A DNA stretch of 64,000 nt from Massariosphaeria phaeospora. Lineage: Eukaryota; Ascomycota; Dothideomycetes; Pleosporales. A model generated the notes under the pieces. That model was given only the letters and a program-made list of their open reading frames with translations, ran no database searches and was not told where the DNA came from. The DNA is taken from NCBI GenBank assembly GCA_011032825.1, contig JAADJZ010000001.1:806001-870000 (forward strand), given 5' to 3'. The translations under genes were made by a program, and so were the position numbers. Each line of letters starts with the position of its first letter. The first letter of the stretch is position 1. Shown here piece by piece: positions 1 through 10,405 of the stretch.

Positions 1-447
1 AAGAACAGTGGTGTTGAAGGTAGGATTTATATTTACGGTACCGTAGTTGTGGATGGTATAGGGCGGTGGTGGACTCGAAGGCGGATTCGGGACTTCCATG
101 CCTCTATTGGGGGCCGAAGACGGCGTTGACCCTACTGGAAGGGGGGGACTTCTGAGATTTCGATTTCGATTTGTCTCCCGTTCGAGAGCCTGATGGTCTG
201 CAGTTATACCAATTTGAACCATTGCCCTGCGATGAGCAGCATCAGCGTCTTCTTTGAACGTCTTGAGGCTGATCTGCTGCGCCATCTTCACTGCGCCATC
301 CTCAGCGAGGTCTTTTCTCTCCTCTTGCGCCAAAGTGCGTAGACTGTCAGCCATAGCCTTATCCATGTCTGCATTTTCGTTTCTGTCATCCTTTCCACGA
401 TCGTTGTTATGTGATCCTCCATTAGGAGAGTACTCCGCGTGTCCCAT
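1..447 (-). CDS. Unidentified protein, partial (C-terminal part runs off the left edge)
   Basis: On the minus strand an open frame of 149 codons starts at the ATG at 447 and is still open at base 1. The first part is charged and probably helical, rich in Asp, Glu, Lys and Ala. After about residue 100 it becomes Ser/Pro-rich and contains a PPPY motif, the kind of site bound by WW domains of Rsp5/Nedd4 ubiquitin ligases. The frame stays open upstream of this ATG back to a TAA near 614, so an upstream exon or start is possible. I do not recognise the family. It is a gene fragment rather than a shadow because the frame is long and no competing frame is better, but its function is unknown. Confidence 0.5.
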   Translation of the reverse strand, partial: MGHAEYSPNGGSHNNDRGKDDRNENADMDKAMADSLRTLAQEERKDLAEDGAVKMAQQISLKTFKEDADAAHRRAMVQIGITADHQALERETNRNRNLRSPPLPVGSTPSSAPNRGMEVPNPPSSPPPPYTIHNYGTVNINPTFNTTVL

Positions 448-1483
448 GCTGGATTGCAAAAGAGTATCCGGTATGGGGACTCTTGGCCAGTACAGACTTA
501 CTAATCGCAGCCGAAGATACAACCGGAATGCTTGTGGGGCGGGTGGATGTTGGGAAGCTTGTGTAGGAGTTGTCGTGTATGCACAACACTGGAATATTAT
601 AATGAGGAGAACTTAAAAGCGACCATGGAAATTATGAAGAACCATACTTGGTGACTCTGCTATCGAATCGAGCCCCAAGTGAATGGGTTTGACTCTAGCC
701 TGGTCCTCAAAGCCAGCTCTTCCTGAGAGTGAAACGCAGGTACTGAAGTCACGGGGCTACCTGCGAGTTTCTAAGTATCTTGTGACTATTCTGTGTCAAC
801 TTAAAGAGTTACAACATATTTCTTATTGACCTATAGTCTAGACAGGAGGGTTAGTGTCTCTCTTGCCTCCTCGTGCACTAAGGGAATCTTCGTGCGATAG
901 ATTTCGTTCAAAATGAACTCTTATTACAGCTTGTGTCACCCCTAGGACGTTGCCATGTACCCACAGCACAATGTCTTGAAGGAAGGGTAGAATGAAGACT
1001 AGTTAGTCGTTAGACAGTACATGTTCATTGGCTCTATGATCTACAATGCGAGATGGCAGAATGTTTACTGACGAGTTAAACCTTTGATAAACCTTTCCAA
1101 GGTGTTGGTCTAATGCTCTAAAATTGGACTAGCTTCGTATGCTATCTCACTTTGAATCGGTTCACCCAGTCACTTATAGAATTGAACTTCAACAACGTTG
1201 TGTATATTACCCATTCTACATTCGTCTTGTAGCTACTAGTATGCTACGACCTGAATAAAATCGCTATATCAGCTTCTAGAACCCGGCTCGCTTACCCTAG
1301 ACAGTGGCACTTGAACTTATGCCAGTTCTTCCACTTTGGGTCGTGCAGATACGAACGCCTGATGCACTCCTTAAATGATGCAGCCCCGGGAACAAGACTC
1401 GTTCAAAACGCGATTTTTCACAGTCTCATCGCTTCAAAATCCACGCTCCAAGTTTTGCCAAGTTTGAGACTCAGCTTGTCAGT
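448..1483. other. Intergenic region between divergent genes
   Basis: AT-rich sequence between the left-edge gene and the CFEM gene. The 448-612 part is open in the frame of the left-edge gene and could hold its upstream exon. I see no other coding signal or repeat. Confidence 0.5.
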
Positions 1484-2191
1484 ATGCGACACCACACAAT
1501 AAATTCCTCCCTTATTCTTTTCACTATTTTTTATTTCCACTTCCCAATGATACTCGCTCAAGTTGGCACAGTAGTCCAAGATATCACCAGAATCGCCGCT
1601 TTTCCACCCCAAAGGAGCTGCGCGCAAAGTTGCTTCGTCCAAACCGGATCCTGTTTGATCGATGTGCTTGGAAATGCGATTGGCTGCGCCCCACGGGGTT
1701 GCAATAGCAGGTCCTGGCTAGCTACCAACGACTGCTATTGCCGACCAGATCTACAACAACCAGCGCAAGAGCACCTATCGTCTTGCGTCCGGGAAGCGTG
1801 TACGGGTGGCGATGCTGGAATGAATGCGTCTACTGCGGGAGGACTTTATTCGCAGTATTGCATCGAAAAAGGATACACTGCTTCTGCGGCACCGCCAGCC
1901 ACAGTAACTGGGACTGCGGGACGTGTCACTACGACAACGGGTGCGGGCGCTACAAGTAGCACTGGCGAACCGACGGCTTCCTCGACATCTGGAAATCAGC
2001 CTCCAAAATCAAAGCGACTCTCCACGGGTGCAATCATAGGAATTTGTATTGGAGGGTGTGCTGCATTGACCTTAATCGGCGCGTACACCAACAGAAACGT
2101 ACGAGGTAATAGAGAATTGCCGGCGATTGCGACCGGCCACATGGGACTCTCGCAGTTGAATGCTACAAACTACTACGCAACCCGGTCATGA
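1484..2191 (+). CDS. CFEM-domain surface protein with a C-terminal membrane segment
   Basis: A 235-residue protein. Residues 1-25 look like a signal peptide (hydrophobic core, cleavage near ILA/QV). Residues about 45-125 hold a cysteine-rich domain with the CFEM order, including CAQSC, DCYC and two later single cysteines. A Thr/Ser/Gly-rich linker follows, then one membrane segment (about 182-201) and a 34-residue tail. CFEM proteins are fungus-specific and known members bind haem or act at the host or cell surface. The membrane segment in place of a GPI signal suggests a single-pass plasma-membrane protein with the CFEM domain outside. The first ATG is used because the signal peptide follows it directly. 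The exact role is not deducible. Confidence 0.8.
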   Translation: MRHHTINSSLILFTIFYFHFPMILAQVGTVVQDITRIAAFPPQRSCAQSCFVQTGSCLIDVLGNAIGCAPRGCNSRSWLATNDCYCRPDLQQPAQEHLSSCVREACTGGDAGMNASTAGGLYSQYCIEKGYTASAAPPATVTGTAGRVTTTTGAGATSSTGEPTASSTSGNQPPKSKRLSTGAIIGICIGGCAALTLIGAYTNRNVRGNRELPAIATGHMGLSQLNATNYYATRS

Positions 2192-2718
2192 CAAAACTAC
2201 ATACGTTCAACATTTCGGAGTGTATCGAGACTCTCACCCTGCAGACACTTACTCGGTATACATAGAAACCAATGGAAATTAATGTGCACTTTATCACAAA
2301 TCTCGGAGTTCGCGGGTTTGTGATTGACACAATCTGCAGGAACCTGGACGAAGTACCTATATTTAAATTGGTGGTCGTGACATGAGTGCATTATGCAGAA
2401 ATGTTTCAGAGATGCGAATCGTGTGATCATCAACCTTTAATAAGAGATACGAAATATATATCGAACTGGGCTCCAGAGATATTATCCCGAGTTCTGACAG
2501 GGACCACGTGATCCTTCTATCCACATCTTGATACCCATGAAGACTGTTCGTATCACACTAATTTTTATTTAACACAGGTTGCCAAACTATAGTTATGTCT
2601 AATCTTGGGTGGATTGGATGAGTAGATACAAATGGACCAGGTAATCACTATGACAACAAAGAATGAACATGGAAATTAGGATCTAATTAGTTCTATACTG
2701 TTGCGGAAAGGCTTTCTT
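2192..2718. other. Intergenic, convergent 3' ends
   Basis: AT-rich sequence between the 3' ends of the CFEM gene and the UIM gene. No coding or repeat signal seen. Confidence 0.5.
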
Positions 2719-3483
2719 CTACATCGTGTTTCGAAGCCGCTTCTGGGCCTCCTTCTCCAATCTCCTCGCCTTCTCCTCCGGAGTCTCCTTGACCCTCTCC
2801 GAGACCACAGCGCTTTCTCTTCCGTGACCTAGCCCGGGGACCTGAGGCATCACAGTTGGTACGGTACCCTCCCCTGGCATCCGGCCCAGCGAATGCGTCA
2901 GTAGATCTCCGTATCTACTGATGCCGTCACGGCCCGTTGGAACCCCAACCGTGGGCAAACGAGGTGGATCCGGGATAAGATTTTGCTCTTGCTGACGCCT
3001 CCCAGGAGTCAAAGTTCCGTCCTCTCCAAGGTTTATCGTACTGCTCGGACTGGCAGGTCTGATGTACGAGGGTAGCGGAGAGTTGAAAGCGTCCGTTGGC
3101 ATGGGCCCACCCGGAGAGACGTGGTGGATCATCCTGGGTTCTTCCTCGTTATCGCGCTGAAGAAAACCAGGACGAGGCCGAACAATGGGTTGACCAGGGA
3201 GTTCAACGGCTGCCTTGTGTGATGACGGATCGGAAAGAGGAGCGTCGAAGAACCGTCGCATTTGTGGCGGTGGCTGACTCGAGAACTCGCCCCGGACCCG
3301 AGAAACTGGAGTCGGAGTGGGCGGCAGGTTGGGAGCCACTGAGTGGTTCTGCAGGTCCTCAAGGTATGGGAGCTCTGCAATCTTGGGTGGCTGCACAAGC
3401 GTGTTTGATTCAGGCCTCGGTGGTGCTTGGTAATATTGTCTCTGCATCCTAGGAGCTGCCTCAGTCGTCGGACGTCTTCCATC

Positions 3484-3491
3484 GTCGTCAT
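3484..3491. repeat. hAT target site duplication, left copy
   Basis: GTCGTCAT, identical to the copy at 6593-6600. Eight bases is the duplication length made by hAT transposases. Confidence 0.93.
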
Positions 3492-3512
3492 CAGAGTTGT
3501 CAATAATCAATC
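3492..3512 (+). repeat. hAT left terminal inverted repeat
   Basis: Begins CAGAGTTGTCAATAATCAAT. It matches the reverse complement of 6572-6592 at 19 of 21 positions. Confidence 0.9.
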
Positions 3513-3545
3513 AATCAAGCTCGCTGCCGCGAGCTTGATTGATTG
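3508..3545. repeat. Perfect 17-bp hairpin inside the hAT left end
   Basis: Arms 3508-3524 and 3529-3545 are exact reverse complements (arm CAATCAATCAAGCTCGC) around a TGCC loop. A looser hairpin of similar sequence lies at about 6507-6567 near the right end. Confidence 0.85.
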
Positions 3546-3571
3546 CTCAAAAATCTCTGCCTAGCTTGATT

Positions 3572-3663
3572 GGATTGATTGATAAGATTTGACGAGTTTT
3601 CGGATTGAATTGGATTGATTGATAAGATTTGTCGAGTTTTCGGATTGAATTGGATTGATTGAT
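3572..3663 (+). repeat. Subterminal 40-bp tandem repeat in the hAT element
   Basis: Two 40-bp units (3572-3611 and 3612-3651) differ by one base (GACGAG versus GTCGAG), followed by a partial third copy. Each carries GGATTGATTGA motifs. Subterminal repeats of this kind are known transposase binding sites in other hAT elements. Confidence 0.85.
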
Positions 3664-3671
3664 TAGTAATC

Positions 3672-5928
3672 CTACTCCTCAGCCCCAAACTCAGTGAATT
3701 GGTTCAAGTACTCGTTGATTTGGCAAATCGTCAGGTCTGGTATATAGCTAGGTTTGTAGGGCGTTTTAGACTTCTGGATTCCAAGGCGTTTCCAGGAGCG
3801 AAGGCTCTGCAGCGCCGAGAGTAGGTCAGGGAGCATCCGCAATCTCCGTACGCCTAGTAAATCTGCCAATTCACTGAAGGTCCTCTCGCAATCTGCCGCA
3901 GCGGCAGGGATACTCAAAATATCCATAGCAAACTGTGCCAAGACGGGGTACTGTTGCTCTTTTGACAGCCAGTAGGCGATCGGCTGCTGAGCGAGCTTGT
4001 GAGAGGGATCAAGTGCTTTCTCTGATCTCCACAGTTCATACTCGTCCTCCATATCCATAAGAGTTTCCCCCTCTTTCATCGTAGCCCTCATAAACTCGGT
4101 GCAATTGAGTGCGTAATCAGGCCGTAGTTTCTTACTTTAGGGCGCCTGTGGTGACTCAGGATCGGCAGCGGCAGCTTTCTCCTTGGCTCTCGCCCAGAGC
4201 AGTTGAAAGCCCTTGTTGTTGGCCTCTAGCTACCCCTCTCGCGGGTGGCCATCTACGTCATCATCTGGCGGTACTCTCCAGGCGATATCAACGTAATTGT
4301 TGTAGGCGGGATGAAGGCGTAGGGCAGCGTAATACGCTGGGGCGTCCTCAAACTTTGCGTAGTACTCCTCAATCTTAGATATAGCGAGATTGAGGTTGGT
4401 TTTGACGTGATCCTCAGGCGCGTCGGGATCGTTGTAATCCACGGCGTCAACTCGCTCACGCAGAGCCTCTAGCGCATTAGTAAGCTACTCAAACGTAGGG
4501 ATCACCTCCCAGATCGCGCCATGGCGGCCAGCGCTGCCTCGGCCTTCAAGCCAGCTAGTCGCCTCCTTAAAAGGCTTGAGCAGCTCGAGATACTCCGTTA
4601 TAGTAGCCCAATCTTTGCCTGTAAGCCCGCTCTCTCTAATAAACAGGCGAGATTTGCTAGCGTCGAGAGGGCGAGCAACTGCGCGAGGTTAGCGGCGAGC
4701 TGTGTGGCGATTGTACTCGCCTAATTTGTGCGCTATATAATCATCAAGTGGCGCCCGTAGCTCAACAGCGCGCTCAAAGCAGTCGTAGTAAGAATTCCAG
4801 CGCGTCTTAACTAGTTTTTTGAGCTCCTTAGGCATAAATTTGGGTGTAGCGGTGCCTAGCTGAGTAGCCTCATTCTGTTGAAAGCGCTCCAGCAACTTAC
4901 GAGCCTGCGGAGTACATATTGAGGCGATGACGTCAAACAGTACTCTAAGCGGGCCAGCTTTGCGCTACTCGTTCATGTACTCCTCCTCTGCCTGTATAGG
5001 TTAGCTAGGTTGATTTGAGAGAGCGAGGCGTACGTACAGCGAGAGTGTCATTCGAGTTCTCAAACGCCTTACGATCTTGGCCAAATATTACGCGCTGGGC
5101 GGCGAGATTGAGTATGTGGCAAGTGCAGCGCAATCTCTAGTGCTTTGCGTTGAAGCCGTACTCCTCTGCTAGGGCGTTGATTGCAGTGTCGTTGTTGAAA
5201 GCGTTATCAAGTACAAAGTAACCTAAGGCTTCTTTTCCTATATGAAACGTACGGAGAGTTGAGCTTACGATTGCTGCAACGTTTGCGCCGAAGTGCTCGC
5301 CCGACAGCGTCAGCAGGCCAAGCAGGTAGTCTACCTGCTCGCTCGCTGCGTTTAGGTAATGTACGCAGATTCCAGTAAGCGCCCGTTTGCCGCCGATTGA
5401 CGTCTAATTGTCAAATGAGATGTAGATCGCTAAGCGCGCCTGTTTTAGGTAGCTAACAACAGCAGGCAGGTAGGCGTTGTATTCCTCTATGATGTACGCT
5501 CGCGCCGTATTGTGACTCCGCCAGAGAGCGCGCTCGGCGAGCGGATTGGCTGCCTGGATCATCTTACGAAACGCAGGCACCTCGATAACGCGGAGAGCTT
5601 GATTGTCAGTCGCAATCCAGTCAATGAGCGCCTGTTGAAAAACGCGCGGCGAGAAGCTGTCGACAATCTCATTGGCAACCGCTTGGCTAACGCCGAGGCC
5701 ACGGCGGTGCAAATGCGCGACGATAGAGGCTTCCTTTTTGAACGTTATAGGGCTACCTCTGTCAACACCATGGCCGGGTTTCTGCTCGCCGAGATGCCGC
5801 GCTATAGCTGAGGTAGCCTCTGCCGCTTTGTATAATCCACCCATTGATTTGTGTGTGTAGCAAAACTTGCAGAGCCAGTATATCGCCTTCTCTTTTCGGT
5901 GCCATAGGCGCCAGCCATGTTGAAACAC
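3672..5928 (-). pseudogene. hAT transposase, broken by many in-frame stops
   Basis: Conserved fragments occur in order on the minus strand. About 5928-5404 holds a BED-finger-like start (CKFC, then a later His) and the segment before the catalytic core. Pieces at 4895-4689 and 4442-4230 are from the middle. 4091-3672 holds the hAT C-terminal dimerisation domain, recognisable by the PAAAADCERTFSELADLL stretch typical of that family. Interrupting stops checked at 5928, 5401, 5145 and 4970 are all TAG in positions that would be CAG. C-to-T changes at CpA are the signature of repeat-induced point mutation. No intact transposase can be read. Confidence 0.85.
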
Positions 5929-6571
5929 CTAGCTCTCGCGTTTGCGCTTTGCGCTGTACGGTGGCTTTATCAGATTTAGGACGCGCGGCTAATCTAGGCC
6001 TTGGTAATCTCCATCGGCAGAGGCAGTAAACGGATCGTAGGCGGGCGTATCGTCGATCGTAGAATCGGTATTGGTTGCCTGGTAGGATGACGCAGCACCC
6101 GACGGTTGCGTTGCCTCGCGATCGACGCGCTGCGAAAATACGGCGGGGAGGTTACAGTTCATCTAACAGGTAAGCGTACGAGCGAAAAGCGCGTCAAAAA
6201 TACGTACTGTAGGCGGCGTGGGCGGCGGCAATGAGAGTGTAGATGTACGCGTTGAGAGGCGCGTAGGAAATCGAGATGTTCGGAAAATTTTACACGGCAG
6301 CGCTAAGCCTAAGATAGGCAGCTAAGCGAAAATATTTTGATATTTACGTTTTTGGCGAGAATCGAACTTAGGCAATTTATATTTTGGCTACTTTACGCCC
6401 TCAGCAACACCAAAGTTAGGCAGGGGGGCGAGGGAGGGGGGGCGTGGATCGTTATCAATTCAATCCAATCAATCTAGGCATCTCAGATTGAATTGATTGC
6501 TATGAGAGCGCCTGCGAGATTGATTGATTGATTGATGACAAATCAATCAATCAATTCAATCTCGCAATCTG

Positions 6572-6592
6572 GATTGATTGTTGACATCTCTG
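6572..6592 (-). repeat. hAT right terminal inverted repeat
   Basis: Read on the minus strand it begins CAGAGATGTCAACAATCAAT, the partner of 3492-3512. Confidence 0.9.
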
Positions 6593-6600
6593 GTCGTCAT
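6593..6600. repeat. hAT target site duplication, right copy
   Basis: GTCGTCAT, identical to 3484-3491 and directly abutting the CTCTG end of the element. Confidence 0.93.
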
Positions 6601-7868
6601 ACAGATCTGCATATCGATCTATTGACAACTCCGATGGTGCACTATCGGCAGGGATTTCAGCAAACTCCACTTTAGGAGTCTGGGGACGAGAACCCCCACG
6701 CGCAGAGTCCCGTGGGCTTGGGACTAATAACCCGCCGGAGGAAGATGCGCCTGGACTCGAGTACGGAGATGGCGTCGACCCATATACCTCGTCAGCTCGA
6801 GGGTCTCGAGTCACAGATCGATCTCTGTCAATCGAGAACTCATCCATCACACGGCTCGCAAAACTCTTCATCGATGAAGTCCTCGAGCTAGAGGAGGGAG
6901 TTTCGGGCCGACTTCCACCGTATGCGGAGTCAGAGAACGAGATCCGACTCACGTTACTAACTCGACTCAGCACCGAAGACGGGGGCTTGAGAGCCCGTTT
7001 CAGGAGGCTCATTCGCTTTCCGTTCGGGGTTGCTCATTCGTCTCCCTGTTTCCTCCACTGCAAGACTCATCTGGCGTACCAAAGTAGAAGTTATTGGTGA
7101 TGTTCAGTGGCCGGGTGTTATTCTCTAGTCTGGAGAGGGGAGATCCTGATGAGTACGAGATGAACTGCTCGGACACGTTCTGACTGAGGCGAGAAGATGG
7201 TCGGGAACTTGGTGCACTATCCTCAGATGAGTAGTCTGAAAAGGGTCGTGATGCGACTAGCTCAAGGGCATCTGGTTGAGGTCTCGCCACAGAAGGGTCC
7301 TGGACCCCTGGTTGACCCTACTCGCTCGAGCTATTGTCTCTTGGTGTTCGACAATCTGAAACCTCTGCATCTCTCGCTCAAGTGCAGCAGCTTGTTCTTG
7401 CTCAAACATCCGAGCACTCTCCGCCTTAGCCATCTCCAGAGCGGCTTCGTCCACAGCTAGCGGATCCGCCTGCGCCGTCTGCAACCTCTCATTTCGCGTC
7501 TGCCTGAGCTGAGCTTGTTCGTATTCTTGGACCCTCAAGCTCTCTCTGATCGCACGTTCCAGGTCAGCATCATCCTCGTTTCGTGGCGGCTCCGGATGGG
7601 CTGGTTCATCCTCAGGTGCGTCGGATGAGTAATTTTCATCTTCTGGAACTCCCAAGCTCTCTCTGAGCGCCCGTTCCAGTTCTTCATCCTCCTGCTCTCG
7701 TGCTCGCTGCAGACTGGCTGCTCTCTGTCTTTGATCTTGAATCCGTGCACTCTCGTCCCGTTGTGCAACCTCTTGCCGCGCTTGCATCATCTCCGCCTCT
7801 TCGAGACTTAGCATTAGTGCGCGCGCGACCTCCGCGTCTTCAGCATCGTTCATGTTGTGGTAGGACAT

Positions 7869-8983
7869 GGTTACTTTCCGCGTATAATCATAGCAAATGT
7901 TGTGTTGCTACAATGTATACAAGGTCGATTTTGTTCGGCGTTGCTAAAAACTCTTGCGAAGCGTTTTGGTTTTGGTTTTCGAAGATCCTTTTAGCAAAGT
8001 GGGTTGCTCAATTGGTCGAGACTTGTGGTTCGTAATTGCGTGTAGTAAATGGGTAATATATAAGGCTACCTCGCATGAGAAGCACCGCTCAGAAACTAGT
8101 GAGCAAAGCGAGACTGAGGGAAACGGTGGTTCGAACATTGCGTCGCCAATATTCGGTGAAGCCTCAGTTGCTCCGGTAACCCTTGAGCAAAACGTACGGG
8201 CAACCATGCCACCCGCTGTTTCACTAGGTAATAGTGACTGTTTCCAAAGCAGGTAAGTCCCCCTACTCTTGGAAAGAGCCTTTTATAGAACGACTGAAAA
8301 CAAATAAAAGACCCATTGAGCTCCCGGAGTTCGCTACTATTTCCATGGCAATATTGACGTTGGAAAGACGCTGAGCTCTGCGCTTATGTACCTCTCAAGT
8401 TTGAACAAACCTAAGTCAAGGCAGTAATAAAAGCAGTAAAACATGTTAGTCAAGCACCAAATACATCTTTGCTGATGAAGGGCACCGAAGCAGTTGCGCC
8501 CAAACCAAGTGCATTGTTCATGACCAAACCTCTGCCATGTCAATCGTGGTTTGGCGCTGTTCTTGATGGCAAGATTTCCGCGGATGCATTGCCGTTTACG
8601 GAAGGAGCTGTCGCACACCCACGTGATCTACAATTTACCACCCATCATGACTCAATTATCCACGCATAACCCAATCGCGCTTATTTATCTAGTCCACAAT
8701 CGGGTTTAACATACTATTAGTGGCATTGAAACTCTCTGAAGCTTCCGTGCGCACAAGACCAAGTCAGATTTCGAGACGATGGTACGCGGAAAAAATAGCT
8801 AGCATTTTAAGTCCTAGCTACTCAATTAAATACCCTAGGACGTACACAGAAAGAACTCGCCAAATCGCACCGCTACCAAAAAAAGCAAAAGAACCCATCT
8901 AAAACGAAGTCATAAATCCCAAATCCCGCGAATGCAACCCATTACCAACCGACCGCATACCCAATCGAGCGATCCCGAGCAGC
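7869..8983. other. Intergenic region
   Basis: Lies between the 5' end of the UIM gene and the 3' end of the cupredoxin gene. No frame has coding character. Box-like matches to tRNA promoters at about 8005 and 8130 are too far apart to form a tRNA. Confidence 0.5.
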
Positions 8984-10405
8984 TTACGCAACAGGAAGCG
9001 TCTTCTCAGCGTTGGCCTTGAAAGCGTCGAAGCGGCTCTCCTCGATGTTGATAGCAAACACCATGCCGTTGGAGCAATGGCCGTTGGGCAGGCCGTTGTT
9101 CTGGCGGCAGTAGAAGTAATGCGGCTTGTCGTCGGGGACCGTGAATTCGGCGGTCGAGAACAACGGGGTATCCTTCGCGTTAACGTTGTTGAACATGGTG
9201 TCGAAGGCGTTGGCGTCCTTCTTCTTGCAGGGGTTATCGAAGTTGGACTCGGTGACGGTGTGGTTGGCCTTGCGGAAGTCGAAGAGGATGACGTCTCCGG
9301 CGACTGCGCGCTTGATGAACGAGGGCTCGTACTTGAGCGTGTTGATGTTGGCGGAGGCGTTGAAGCCGCCGGAGACGACGACCGTGGTGACGGCGCCGGT
9401 GGCGGTGCTCGTGGAGCTTGCGGTGCTGGATGCGATCGTGGCGGTGGCGCTAGCGGTGTCGTTGCTGCCGGAGACCTTTTGGGCTTTGGCGTTGGCGATG
9501 AACTGGTCCATCTTGTTGCCGGGGTTGATGCCGAAGACCATACCAAGGCCGCAGTGGCCTGCGGGAGTGCCGGCAGCGGCCTTGCAGTAGAACCAGAGGG
9601 GCTTGGACACGTCAGTGACCTTGAAGTCGCGAGTGACGTTGTTGCCGAGCGAGCCGGGCAAAAGACCACTGTCGAAGCCGCCGTTGAACGTGCAGGGCGT
9701 CTTGAACTCAGACTGCGTAACGGAGTGGGCCTTGGGCCTGAAGATGAAATGGACTGTATCGCCGAGCTTGGCCTCGACGTGATCCGGGACGTAGTGGAAG
9801 GTGCCATTGTCAGCGCGGAGCTCAACATTGTGCACAGCTCCGGTGCCCTCGGACCCAGGAGCGGTGGCAGTACCGCTGCTCCCTGCACCGGTTTCGGTTG
9901 CGGATGGCTCATATGTGACCGGGGCTGGGACGGAGGTTGGCTTATCAGTCTTAGTCGACTCTGTGTGGATAGCCGGCTTGCCGTCCACGGTCACCACCAC
10001 GATCACAATGACATCCACCTTGACGGTGGTAGACTCGTGGTAGACAGCGCGGGTGCAGTCCCTCTTGCCGGTGCCAGTGGGCCACACCTGTACCGTTGTG
10101 TAGCGGGAGCCGGACTGTTGCATCTATCAGCGAACTGAATCACGAGTAGATTCGGATTGTATACTTACTGTAGTTCCATATTCGACAGACGTAACATGTC
10201 CCTGAGAAGTCCAGACAGACGAGTGTGTAGGTGCTGGGGAACCGGCGGCTGTAACGTGATCTCCAGAGCCGGCAGTCACAGTGACAGTCTCGGTGACAGT
10301 CTTCGCGTCGTCGCACCAGACGGAGTTCCAGTTGCGCGGCTTCAAGTTTGCGGCCGAGCTGACAGCGGCCAAGCCGGCCACGACGGTAGTTGAGAAAGAC
10401 TTCAT
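8984..10405 (-). CDS. Secreted two-domain cupredoxin (blue-copper-like) protein
   Basis: Two exons: 10405-10169 (79 codons) and 10123-8984, separated by a 45-bp phase-0 intron with a GTAAGT donor and TAG acceptor. The product is 458 residues. A signal peptide at about 1-19 is followed by a Thr/Ser-rich stretch. Then come two plastocyanin-like domains separated by a Ser/Thr/Ala linker. Each domain keeps the full type-1 copper ligand set: His in HSVTQS or HTVTES, Cys in FYC, and the GHC...GM His and Met. The family is the fungal extracellular serine-rich cupredoxins, thought to bind copper or carry electrons outside the cell. Both domains look competent. The natural partner or substrate is unknown. 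Confidence 0.88.

Larger units (their letters stand above)
3492..6592 (-). mobile_element. hAT superfamily DNA transposon, 3,101 bp, non-autonomous by decay
   Basis: The ends read CAGAG inward from both sides, as in the hAT consensus, with 19 of 21 terminal bases matching between the inverted repeats. A perfect 8-bp duplication flanks the element. The interior carries fragments of a hAT transposase on the minus strand. Both subterminal regions are packed with TTGATTGA-type repeats and hairpins. The perfect target duplication indicates fairly recent insertion, while the transposase is full of stops. It may therefore have been moved by an intact copy elsewhere, or been mutated after landing. 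Confidence 0.93.
2719..7868 (-). pseudogene. UIM-repeat protein gene split by a hAT transposon
   Basis: Host coding sequence lies at 7868-6593 and 3491-2719, with the hAT element between. From the ATG at 7868 the protein has three clear ubiquitin-interacting motifs within the first 110 residues (cores ARALMLSLEE, LERALRESLG, LERAIRESLR) and a weaker fourth (LEMAKAESAR). Long Ser/Pro/Arg-rich disordered stretches follow. The C-terminal 260 residues, rich in Pro, end in a charged helix. UIMs bind ubiquitin, so an adaptor role in ubiquitin signalling or endocytosis is likely but unproven. The frame changes near 7300 and near 7015; I found no convincing GT-AG intron at either, so these may be introns or frameshifts. 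Removing the element and one target copy joins LYDD to DGRR in frame, so the insertion broke one continuous exon. Confidence 0.65.

Noticed and set aside
7998..8150. tRNA-like A-box (GCTCAATTGGTCGA) and B-box (GGTTCGAAC)
   Set aside because: They are about 130 bp apart with no acceptor stem or anticodon arm, and the intervening sequence does not fit an intron-containing tRNA.
9077..10138. 353-codon plus-strand ORF opposite the cupredoxin gene
   Set aside because: Antisense shadow of a GC-rich real gene; no domain.
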